From the NCBI GenBank assembly GCA_041940425.1, contig JBGTSF010000007.1:39393-103392 (forward strand): DNA of 64,000 bases. Direction: 5' to 3'. The notes below the pieces were generated by a model. It had not been told where the DNA came from, did no database searches, and saw nothing but the letters and a program-made list of their open reading frames with translations. A program made the translations under genes and the position numbers. The DNA comes from DATHTS01 sp041940425 (lineage in GTDB: Bacteria; Acidobacteriota; Blastocatellia; Pyrinomonadales; Pyrinomonadaceae). The first letter of the stretch is position 1; each line of letters begins with the position of its first letter. Below, piece after piece: positions 17,624-25,244 of this stretch.

Positions 17624-17639
17624 ATCAGAATTTTCTGAT
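17624..17639. promoter_or_regulatory. 16-bp operator-like palindrome upstream of the glycosidase gene
   Basis: ATCAGAA-TT-TTCTGAT has perfect 7-bp arms in the divergent gap between the TPR activator and the glycosidase gene, 75 bp before the latter's start. It is a candidate protein-binding site; the binder is unknown. Confidence 0.5.
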
Positions 17640-17713
17640 TTAGTCTATATTTTCATTCGGTCGAGACATTTTCGGTATATGTATTTTAAATTCAAAAATC
17701 GGGGACTTTCATT

Positions 17714-20449
17714 TTGAACACTGAACAATTACGTCTTGAACAAGCCGCCAAACGCGAGTTGGATTGGAAACTTTGGGGACCTTATCTCAGCGAACGGGCG
17801 TGGGGAACGGTGCGGGAAGATTATTCGGCGGACGGATCGGCTTGGGAATATTTTCCGTTCGAACATGCTCATTTGAGAACTTATCGTTGGAATGAAGACG
17901 GCATCGCCGGGATCTGCGACCGTTACCAAAATCTTTGTTTTGCCGTCGCATTCTGGAATCAAAAGGACGACATTTTAAAAGAAAGATTTTACGGCGTAAC
18001 CGGCAATCAGGGTAATCACGGCGAAGATGTCAAAGATTATTATTTTTATCTCGATTCCACGCCGACGCACAGCTATATGAAAATGCTGTATAAATACCCG
18101 CAGAAAAAATTTCCTTACGACCTGCTTAAACAGGAAAATCTCAGACGCGACAAATCTCATCCCGAATTCGAATTGCTCGACACGGGCATTTTTGACGACA
18201 ACGAATATTTCGATATTTTTATCGAATACGCCAAAGCCGAAATCGAGGACATCTGCATAAAGATAACGGTCGAAAACCGCGCGGGTAAAAACGCCGCCAT
18301 CAATGTTCTGCCGCAAATCTGGTTTAGAAACGTCTGGAGCTGGTTTCCCGGGGCGGACAAACCGCAGTTGAAAAAATCCGAAATCGATTCAGAAAAAATT
18401 TCCGCCATTGAAATTACAAAAAAAGATTTCGGCGAATTCCGGCTTTATTGCGAAGGTCAGCCCGAACTGCTGTTTTGCGAAAACGAAACGAATTTTCAAA
18501 AACTTTATACCGCCGAAAATTTCTCCGATTATACTAAAGACGGCATCAACGAATACATCGTCCGCGCCGATAATAACGCCGTCAATCCTAGTCATACCGG
18601 AACAAAAGCCGCCTTAAACTATGAACTTGAATTAAAACCGTCGGAAAGCCGTTCGATCTTTCTGCGTTTAACGAAAACGAAAAATATTTCGGATAATTTT
18701 GTAGAAGATTGCGAAATGATTTTTCAAATTCGAAAAAAAGAAACCGACGAATTTTATGACGCTCTGGCTCACCGAAATTTAACGCCTGACGCGAAAAATA
18801 TTTTGCGGCAATCACTGGGCGGTATGCTCTGGTCGAAACAGTATTATCATTACGCCGTCAAAGATTGGCTCGCTGGCGATCCGGCTTTTCCGCCGCCGCC
18901 AAAAGAGCGTCTGACGGGACGGAATCACGAATGGACTCATCTTTATAACGATGAAGTTCTTTCGATGCCCGACAAATGGGAATATCCCTGGTATGCCGCG
19001 TGGGATTTGGCTTTTCACTGCATTCCGTTGGCGATGGTTGATCCCGATTTTGCCAAACGCCAATTGCTTCTGCTTCTGCGCGAATGGTATATGCATCCGA
19101 ACGGTCAGATTCCTGCCTACGAATGGAAATTTTCCGATGTCAATCCGCCGGTTCACGCCTGGGCGGCACTTCGCGTCTATCGCATCGAAGCGAAAAATCG
19201 GGGCGTTGCCGACCATATTTTTTTAGAGAGGGTTTTCCACAAACTGCTTTTAAATTTTACATGGTGGATCAACCGCAAAGATTACGAGGGAAATAATGTC
19301 TTTGAGGGCGGATTTCTCGGTTTGGACAATATCGGCGTTTTTGACCGGAGCGCGGAACTTCCGCTCGGCGGCAAACTCGAACAATCGGACGGCACTTCGT
19401 GGATGGCGATGTATTGTTTGAATATGCTGGCGATCGCTTTCGAATTAGCTAAAGAAGACAGGGCTTATGAAGACGTAGCCAGCAAATTTTTCGAACATTT
19501 TGTTCGCATATCTGATGCAATGAACAATATCGGTGAAGAAAAAACCGAACTTTGGGATGAAGAAGACGGTTTTTATTATGATGTTCTGCATCTGCCGAAT
19601 GAAAGAAATATTCCATTAAAAATACGTTCGATGGTTGGTCTGATTCCGCTATTTGCGGTTGAAACGATTGAAGAAAATTGGCTTGAAAATTTTCCCGACT
19701 TCAAAAAACGAACCGAATGGTTTTTAAAAAACCGACCCGACCTGACCGAAGAAATATCCTGCCTGCAGGAAGAAGGACGCGACAATCGCCGTCTCTTATC
19801 AATCGTCAATACTGGCAAATTAAAGCGGATTCTGCGTTACCTTTTTTCCAAAGAAGAGTTTTTATCCGATTACGGGATTCGTTCGCTTTCAAAATTTCAT
19901 GAAAATCACCCCTATAAATTAACGATCGTAGGAAAACATTACGAAATCGCCTATGAGCCGGGCGAATCGCGTTCGGGAATGTTCGGCGGAAATTCGAATT
20001 GGCGAGGTCCGGTCTGGTTTCCGCTTAATTATCTTTTGATCGAAGCTTTGCAGAAATTCGATTATTTTTACGGCGACAATTTAAAGATCGAATTTCCGAC
20101 CGGCGCGGGAAACGAGATGAACCTCTGGCAAATATCGCAGGAATTGGAAAAACGTCTCTGCCGGATTTTTCTCAAAAACCGCGACGGCAAACGCGCGGTG
20201 TTCGGCGAGACGGAAAAATTTCAGTCGGATAAATTCTGGCGTGATAATATTTTGTTTTACGAATATTTTCACGGCGATACGGGCTGTGGTTTGGGCGCAA
20301 GTCATCAAACCGGTTGGACAAGCTTGCTCGCCAAACTGTTAAATCAATTGGCTGAATATTCCGGCAAAGATCGAGGTTCACACACCGAAACCGGAGAACT
20401 AAGACTAACCGAAGGTATCAGAAAAGCCTTCGAAATAAAAAATAAATAA
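17714..20449 (+). CDS. GH63-like (MGH1-type) glucosidase
   Basis: 911 residues of the large bacterial 'glucosidase' family with an (alpha/alpha)6 GH63/MGH1-like catalytic domain. Recognised from the N-terminal block WGPYLSERAWGTVREDYS (about 21-38), AWEYFPFEHA, WNEDGIAGICDRYQNLCFAV and GVTGNQGNHGEDVKDYYFYLD, then NHEWTHLYNDEVLSMPDKWE and WEYPWYAAWDLAFHCIPLAM in the barrel and NWRGPVWFPLNYLLIE near the end. Trp- and aromatic-rich throughout. No signal peptide, so cytoplasmic; the likely substrate is an alpha-glucoside or glucosylglycerate-like compound (inference). TTG start at 17714 matches the family start. Followed by a glucose-dehydrogenase-like gene, suggesting release and oxidation of glucose. 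Confidence 0.82.
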   Translation: MNTEQLRLEQAAKRELDWKLWGPYLSERAWGTVREDYSADGSAWEYFPFEHAHLRTYRWNEDGIAGICDRYQNLCFAVAFWNQKDDILKERFYGVTGNQGNHGEDVKDYYFYLDSTPTHSYMKMLYKYPQKKFPYDLLKQENLRRDKSHPEFELLDTGIFDDNEYFDIFIEYAKAEIEDICIKITVENRAGKNAAINVLPQIWFRNVWSWFPGADKPQLKKSEIDSEKISAIEITKKDFGEFRLYCEGQPELLFCENETNFQKLYTAENFSDYTKDGINEYIVRADNNAVNPSHTGTKAALNYELELKPSESRSIFLRLTKTKNISDNFVEDCEMIFQIRKKETDEFYDALAHRNLTPDAKNILRQSLGGMLWSKQYYHYAVKDWLAGDPAFPPPPKERLTGRNHEWTHLYNDEVLSMPDKWEYPWYAAWDLAFHCIPLAMVDPDFAKRQLLLLLREWYMHPNGQIPAYEWKFSDVNPPVHAWAALRVYRIEAKNRGVADHIFLERVFHKLLLNFTWWINRKDYEGNNVFEGGFLGLDNIGVFDRSAELPLGGKLEQSDGTSWMAMYCLNMLAIAFELAKEDRAYEDVASKFFEHFVRISDAMNNIGEEKTELWDEEDGFYYDVLHLPNERNIPLKIRSMVGLIPLFAVETIEENWLENFPDFKKRTEWFLKNRPDLTEEISCLQEEGRDNRRLLSIVNTGKLKRILRYLFSKEEFLSDYGIRSLSKFHENHPYKLTIVGKHYEIAYEPGESRSGMFGGNSNWRGPVWFPLNYLLIEALQKFDYFYGDNLKIEFPTGAGNEMNLWQISQELEKRLCRIFLKNRDGKRAVFGETEKFQSDKFWRDNILFYEYFHGDTGCGLGASHQTGWTSLLAKLLNQLAEYSGKDRGSHTETGELRLTEGIRKAFEIKNK

Positions 20450-20525
20450 ATAATAGATTTTAAAATAGTAATTTAAGAGGATGAGAGTGAGTTGCCGGGA
20501 GAGTGCGCTCACGGCAAAAAGTTTT

Positions 20526-21644
20526 ATGAAAGCAGTAGCTGTAACACCAAAGAAAAAAAATTCGGCTCGTCTTGTCGAAATGGAAAAACCCTCGATCAAT
20601 GAATTCAAAAACGGGCGCGGCGTTCTAATCGAAGTTCTACGCGCCGGCGCGTGCGGCACCGACCGCGAAATCAACAACGCCGAATACGGCACCGCGCCGG
20701 TTGGTGCGGATTTCCTTGTTCTCGGACACGAAAATTTCGGGCGCGTCGTCGAAACCGGTAATAATGTCAATGAGATAAAAAAGGGAGATTTTGTCGTAGC
20801 GACCGTTCGCCGACCCTTCGGGCAGAGTATTTACGACACCATCGGACAACAGGATTTTACGATGGACGAAGAATTCTGGGAACGAGGCATATCGCGTCTG
20901 CACGGTTTCTGGTCGGAATTTTATGTCGAAAGCGCAGATTTTCTGATAAAAATTCCCGAAAAACTCGCCGAAATCGCCGTTCTGCTCGAACCGCTTTCGA
21001 TCATCGAAAAAGGCTTGAAGCAAGCTGAAGACATTCAAAAAAGGCTCGACATCTGGCAGCCGAAAAACGCCGCCGTTCTTGGCACTGGAAACGTCGGTTT
21101 GCTGACCGTGATGGCTCTCAGGATGCGCGGTTTCGAGGTTCACGGTTTCGGTCTGCAAGAACCCGCTGGTTATCTGAACGCCGAATTATGCTTTGAGATC
21201 GGCGCGACTTATGATTCGACCCGAAAGCTTTCCGTGATTGATTCGGTCGAAAAATACGGCGAATACGATCTGATATTCGAATGCACCGGTTATTCGCCGA
21301 TCGCCTTCGAAGCGATGCAGTGCTTGAACGAAAACGGGATTTTAATTTTATCTTCAGTTACGGGCGGCGACAGAAAAACCGACGGCGTTCCGACCGATAA
21401 GATCAATCAGGAATTTGTTCTCGGCAACCGCGTGATGGTCGGCACGGTCAACGCCAACCGCGAGCATTTCGAGATGGGCGTAAAAGACTTTGCCCTCTCG
21501 GAAGCGATGTATCCCGGTTGGCTCTCAAAAATGCTGACACATAAAATTTCAGGTTTGGAAAATTATGAAAAAGTTTTCGAGATTTTGGAAGATTCGGGAA
21601 AATTCAAAGCGATCAAAACCTATTTTGAAATTGGAAAAATTTAA
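20526..21644 (+). CDS. Glucose 1-dehydrogenase-like zinc-dependent MDR dehydrogenase
   Basis: About 372 residues of the medium-chain dehydrogenase/reductase family, glucose dehydrogenase subgroup. Seen, numbering from 20526: the catalytic zinc site GACGTDRE near 40, GHENFGRVV near 65, the VRRPFGQSIYD region typical of archaeal-type glucose dehydrogenases, LLEPLSIIEKGL, and the Rossmann motif AAVLGTGNVGLLTVMALRMRG. A reading frame also opens at 20481, adding 15 residues, but the family start MKAVAVTP fits ATG 20526. It would oxidise glucose (or a related sugar) to the lactone with NAD(P). The preceding gene encodes a glucosidase-like enzyme in the same direction. Confidence 0.82.
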   Translation: MKAVAVTPKKKNSARLVEMEKPSINEFKNGRGVLIEVLRAGACGTDREINNAEYGTAPVGADFLVLGHENFGRVVETGNNVNEIKKGDFVVATVRRPFGQSIYDTIGQQDFTMDEEFWERGISRLHGFWSEFYVESADFLIKIPEKLAEIAVLLEPLSIIEKGLKQAEDIQKRLDIWQPKNAAVLGTGNVGLLTVMALRMRGFEVHGFGLQEPAGYLNAELCFEIGATYDSTRKLSVIDSVEKYGEYDLIFECTGYSPIAFEAMQCLNENGILILSSVTGGDRKTDGVPTDKINQEFVLGNRVMVGTVNANREHFEMGVKDFALSEAMYPGWLSKMLTHKISGLENYEKVFEILEDSGKFKAIKTYFEIGKI

Positions 21645-21670
21645 TTCCTGTTAATATTCGATGATTGTTT

Positions 21671-21679
21671 TGGTAAAAT
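21671..21679 (+). promoter_or_regulatory. Possible extended -10 promoter for clpS
   Basis: TGGTAAAAT matches an extended -10 (TGn plus TANAAT-like) about 41 bp before the clpS ATG. No clear -35 is seen. Confidence 0.35.
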
Positions 21680-21719
21680 GAAATGTGTTCAAGATAGTTT
21701 ATAATTTTCCAGTTTTGAT

Positions 21720-22037
21720 ATGCCTGAAAACACCGAATTTGAAAATGAAGGCGATGTTTTACCGGAGATAAAAGACCGCCTCGAAAAACCGAAACTTTAC
21801 AAAGTCGTCCTGCATAATGACGATTTTACGACGATGGATTTTGTCGTTTTTATCCTGAAGCATGTTTTTCTGCGCTCCGACGCAGAGGCTTTTACGATTA
21901 TGTTCAAAGTTCACAATGAAGGCATCGGCATCGCCGGAACTTATACTTACGAAATCGCCACGATGAAGGCGAACAAGGCGATAAATCTGGCACGAGCCAG
22001 CGAATTTCCGCTGCTTTGCACCGTTGAGGAAGAGTAG
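21720..22037 (+). CDS. clpS: ATP-dependent Clp protease adaptor ClpS
   Basis: 105 residues. ClpS delivers N-degron substrates to ClpA. Core motifs: LYKVVLHNDDFTTMDFVVFIL at about 26-46, with the NDD/TTM residues that hold the N-terminal residue of the substrate, and HNEGIGIAGTYTYEIATMKA at about 67-86. The N-terminal 20 residues are acidic and flexible, as in the family. clpA follows after one intervening exported-protein gene. Confidence 0.95.
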   Translation: MPENTEFENEGDVLPEIKDRLEKPKLYKVVLHNDDFTTMDFVVFILKHVFLRSDAEAFTIMFKVHNEGIGIAGTYTYEIATMKANKAINLARASEFPLLCTVEEE

Positions 22038-22039
22038 TT

Positions 22040-22726
22040 ATGTCAAAAAAATTTATTCAACAATTGTCTTTATTTTTAATTTTCGTTTTTTTAATTTGTA
22101 TTTTAGCCAATTTTTCAAACGCTCAATCCGGCAGAAAAATCCCCGAAAAATCGAAACCGGAGACGACGGAAATTTTGCTCCCCGAGCCGAAACCCGAAGC
22201 TGCTCCGACGCCGACTCCGGTTGAACCATTGCACAAATTAAAAGTATTCAGCAATATTCGAACGACCTTCGCTTCGCAATTTATTTTTCCCGAAAGAATG
22301 CATCGTTGGGTTGTCGAGCGTTTAAGCAATTCGTCGCTTCTCGATGTCTCGATGGGATCATACGCCAGTCTCGGCGAAGCGAAAAAAATCGCCAAAAGCG
22401 AAACCGAAACATTTATTGTCCTGGTCGAACTTGATGAAGAAAGTTTCCCGTCGCCTTCGCGGCAGTCCAGTTCGCAAGGTGATGTCGTAATTAAATATTT
22501 TGTTTTGAGTCCGGGAACGGGAAAGACACAGCATTCAGGAAGCATCTATATTTATCCGCAATTTATTTCAAGCCGAGATAAAGTCATTAATCAAAAACGA
22601 CTATGTTATCCCGAAGTTTCCGAAAGAGATTTATATCTTTTAGACGCGAGCTTTGAGACGGCGGAACGGATTTTAATAAAATTCAAACTGCCGATTCCGC
22701 CTTATAAATGCGCTCCTAAAATTTGA
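22040..22726 (+). CDS. Exported protein of unknown function between clpS and clpA
   Basis: 228 residues. An N-terminal signal peptide (MSKKFIQQLSLFLIFVFLI start, hydrophobic to about 25, ending near SNAQS) is followed by a Pro/Glu/Thr-rich linker (about 32-62, PKPEAAPTPTPVEP) and a globular domain (about 65-225) with alternating strands such as TFIVLVELDEES and VVIKYFVLSPGTGKTQHSG. No family recognised. Two cysteines near the end (LCYPEV and KCAPK) could pair. It starts 3 bp after clpS, so it is co-transcribed, although an exported protein has no obvious place in the ClpAPS machine. Confidence 0.7.
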   Translation: MSKKFIQQLSLFLIFVFLICILANFSNAQSGRKIPEKSKPETTEILLPEPKPEAAPTPTPVEPLHKLKVFSNIRTTFASQFIFPERMHRWVVERLSNSSLLDVSMGSYASLGEAKKIAKSETETFIVLVELDEESFPSPSRQSSSQGDVVIKYFVLSPGTGKTQHSGSIYIYPQFISSRDKVINQKRLCYPEVSERDLYLLDASFETAERILIKFKLPIPPYKCAPKI

Positions 22727-22758
22727 TTTGAAATTTAGAAGATGTTTCCTAATTAAAT

Positions 22759-22767
22759 TGGTATAAT
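22759..22767 (+). promoter_or_regulatory. Extended -10 promoter of clpA
   Basis: TGGTATAAT is a consensus extended -10 element (TGn TATAAT) 15 bp before ATG 22783. Transcription would begin around 22774, giving a leader of about 9 bases with no room for a Shine-Dalgarno site. Confidence 0.5.
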
Positions 22768-22782
22768 CAAAAAAATTGCAGT

Positions 22783-25041
22783 ATGTTGACGAGAGAATTA
22801 GAAGAAACTTTAAGTTATGCGGTTGACGAAGCCGTCAAATATAAGCATGAATATGTAACGCTTGAACATCTTCTCTACGCGCTTTTAGAAGATACTTCGG
22901 CGCGGGAAGTTTTATATAATTGCGGCGCGAAGATCGAGGAAATCGCCAAATCGCTCGAAGAATATTTCCGCGATGTTTTGGAAAAAATGCCGGACGACGT
23001 TCAGTTGATGCCCGAACTCACTTCGACCTTTCAATCAATTATTCAATACGCGATCCTTCAGGCGGAAGGAAGCGGTCAGAAAAATGTTGACGGCGGAAAT
23101 ATCCTTGCCGCGCTTTTTCAAGCCGAACAGTCTTACGCCGTCTATCTTTTAAATCAGCAGGGCGTTTCGCGGCTCGATATTTTAAATTATCTGGCGCACG
23201 GCATTTCCAAAGTTGACACTTTCGAAGGTTTCGGCGATTTGCCGGACGACGTAGATGATGAAGAATTTGCCGAAGAACGCGCCGCGCGTCCGAAACGCAA
23301 AAAACCTCTCGAAGCGTTTACCGAAGAACTCGTCAAACTTGCCCGCGAAGGCGGTATTGACCCGATCATCGGTCGGCAGGAGGAGATCGAACGAACGATT
23401 CAGGTTTTATGCCGGAGAAAGAAAAACAATCCGCTCTATGTCGGCGAACCGGGTGTCGGAAAAACCGCTTTGGCGGAAGGTCTCGCGCTTAAAATCGCAC
23501 AAGGCGAAGTGCCTGACGTTTTGAAAGACGCGAAAGTTTTCGCGCTCGACATGGGCGCGGTTCTGGCGGGAACTCGTTATCGCGGCGATTTTGAACAGCG
23601 TTTTAAAGCGATCATCAACGAACTTAAAAAACAGGAAAACTCTATTTTATTCATTGACGAAATCCACACCATCGTCGGCGCGGGCGCGGTTTCGGGCGGC
23701 GCGATGGACGCTTCGAATATCTTAAAGCCCGCGCTCGCCGCCGGACTTCTGCGCTGTATCGGTTCGACGACTTATTCGGAATACAAAGCCGCTTTCGACC
23801 GCGACCGCGCGCTTGAAAGACGTTTTCAGAAGATCGAAATCTACGAGCCGTCAATCGAAGAAACCTATCAAATCTTGAAGGGTTTGCAGAAACATTACGA
23901 GGATCATCACGGCGTAAAATATTCCGACGAAGCTCTCAAAACGGCTTCCGAACTCGCCGGAAAATATATCGGCGACCGGCATCTGCCCGATAAGGCGATT
24001 GACGTGATTGACGAGGTCGGCGCGGCGACGAAACTTTTGCCGAAAGAAAAACGACCGAAACAAATCTCCGTCCAGATGGTCGAAAACACGATCGCGCGGA
24101 TGGCGAAAATTCCGCCGAAAACGGTTGTCGCTGATGAAAAAGACCGTCTTAAAACTCTAAAATCGGATTTGAAGGAAGTCATTTTCGGACAGGACGAAGC
24201 GATTGACAAAATCGTTGACGCGATTCAGATTTCGCGGGCGGGATTAGGACACGAAACAAAACCCGTCGGTTCGTTTTTATTTAGCGGTCCGACCGGCGTC
24301 GGAAAAACCGAAGTTTCAAAACAGCTGGCGGAAACTCTCGGCGTGGAATTTTTGCGCTACGATATGAGCGAATACGCCGAACCGCACACGGTTTCGCGTC
24401 TGATCGGCGCGCCGCCCGGATATGTCGGCTTCGATCAAGGCGGACTTTTGACCGACGCGATCATGCGGCATCCGCATTCGGTTCTAGTTTTGGACGAGAT
24501 CGAAAAAGCGCATCCGAATCTTTTTAATCTTTTACTTCAAGTCATGGATTCGGCAACACTGACCGACAACAACGGAAAAAAAGCCGATTTTCGCAACGTG
24601 ATCTTGATTATGACGACCAATGCCGGAGCACGTGAACTTTCGAGCGGCGGTGTCGGTTTCCGCAATCAAGCCGAAACCAAAGGACAGGCGAAAGGCGCGA
24701 TCGAGCGAACATTTACGCCGGAATTCCGCAATCGTTTAGATGCTTGGGTGCCATTCAAGGCGCTTGACATCGAAATCATAAAATTGATCGTTGATAAGTT
24801 TATCAAGGAATTAAACGGGCAGCTTGCGGAAAAGCGCGTCATCGTCAAACTCAAAGAAACGGCGCGTGAATGGCTTGCGAAAAACGGTTTCGATCCGCGT
24901 TACGGCGCGCGACCGATGGCGCGTCTGATTCACGAAAAGATCAAACAGCCCCTGGCGCAGGAAATACTTTTCGGAAAACTGACCGGCGGCGGAAGCGTTA
25001 CGGTCGAAGAAAAGAAAGGCGAGCTGGATTTGAATTTTTGA
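22783..25041 (+). CDS. clpA: ATP-dependent Clp protease ATP-binding subunit ClpA
   Basis: 752-residue Hsp100 unfoldase. The Clp N-domain (1-145) has two repeats (SYAVDEAVKYKHEYVTLEHLL and its partner). The first AAA+ module carries GEPGVGKTALAEGLA and ILFIDEIHTIVGAG; the second carries GPTGVGKTEVSKQLAE, VLVLDEIEKAHP and the C-terminal D2 small domain (FDPRYGARPMARLI). It lacks the coiled-coil M domain of ClpB and the UVR motif of ClpC, and clpS lies upstream, so it is ClpA. It feeds substrates to ClpP, which is not in the window. Confidence 0.94.
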   Translation: MLTRELEETLSYAVDEAVKYKHEYVTLEHLLYALLEDTSAREVLYNCGAKIEEIAKSLEEYFRDVLEKMPDDVQLMPELTSTFQSIIQYAILQAEGSGQKNVDGGNILAALFQAEQSYAVYLLNQQGVSRLDILNYLAHGISKVDTFEGFGDLPDDVDDEEFAEERAARPKRKKPLEAFTEELVKLAREGGIDPIIGRQEEIERTIQVLCRRKKNNPLYVGEPGVGKTALAEGLALKIAQGEVPDVLKDAKVFALDMGAVLAGTRYRGDFEQRFKAIINELKKQENSILFIDEIHTIVGAGAVSGGAMDASNILKPALAAGLLRCIGSTTYSEYKAAFDRDRALERRFQKIEIYEPSIEETYQILKGLQKHYEDHHGVKYSDEALKTASELAGKYIGDRHLPDKAIDVIDEVGAATKLLPKEKRPKQISVQMVENTIARMAKIPPKTVVADEKDRLKTLKSDLKEVIFGQDEAIDKIVDAIQISRAGLGHETKPVGSFLFSGPTGVGKTEVSKQLAETLGVEFLRYDMSEYAEPHTVSRLIGAPPGYVGFDQGGLLTDAIMRHPHSVLVLDEIEKAHPNLFNLLLQVMDSATLTDNNGKKADFRNVILIMTTNAGARELSSGGVGFRNQAETKGQAKGAIERTFTPEFRNRLDAWVPFKALDIEIIKLIVDKFIKELNGQLAEKRVIVKLKETAREWLAKNGFDPRYGARPMARLIHEKIKQPLAQEILFGKLTGGGSVTVEEKKGELDLNF

Positions 25042-25067
25042 TTGTTTGAAAATCAAGAACTATTTTG

Positions 25068-25099
25068 AAAAGCGGAATTTGAAATCCCGCTTTTTTTTT
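25068..25099 (+). terminator. clpA terminator
   Basis: AAAAGCGG (25068-25075) pairs with CCGCTTTT (25087-25094), followed by a T-tract to 25099. Confidence 0.85.
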
Positions 25100-25244
25100 G
25101 TGGAATAAATTTTTTCTGCAACTCATCTCCGGTTCACAACTACATATTTTTTATTTAGTTTATATTTTTGATGGATTTTCGAGAAAACATAGAATGTTAA
25201 AATCTTTTTTGAGCTTACACATATTTTTGTATTCGAGTGGTTTT

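Noticed and set aside
20481..20525. Longer start for the glucose dehydrogenase gene
   Set aside because: The extra 15 residues (MRVSCRESALTAKSF) do not resemble the family; MKAVAVTP at 20526 does.
25098..25244. N-terminal extension of the TonB-dependent receptor
   Set aside because: The in-frame GTG and ATG starts overlap the clpA terminator or add a long hydrophobic leader; ATG 25245 gives a normal signal peptide.
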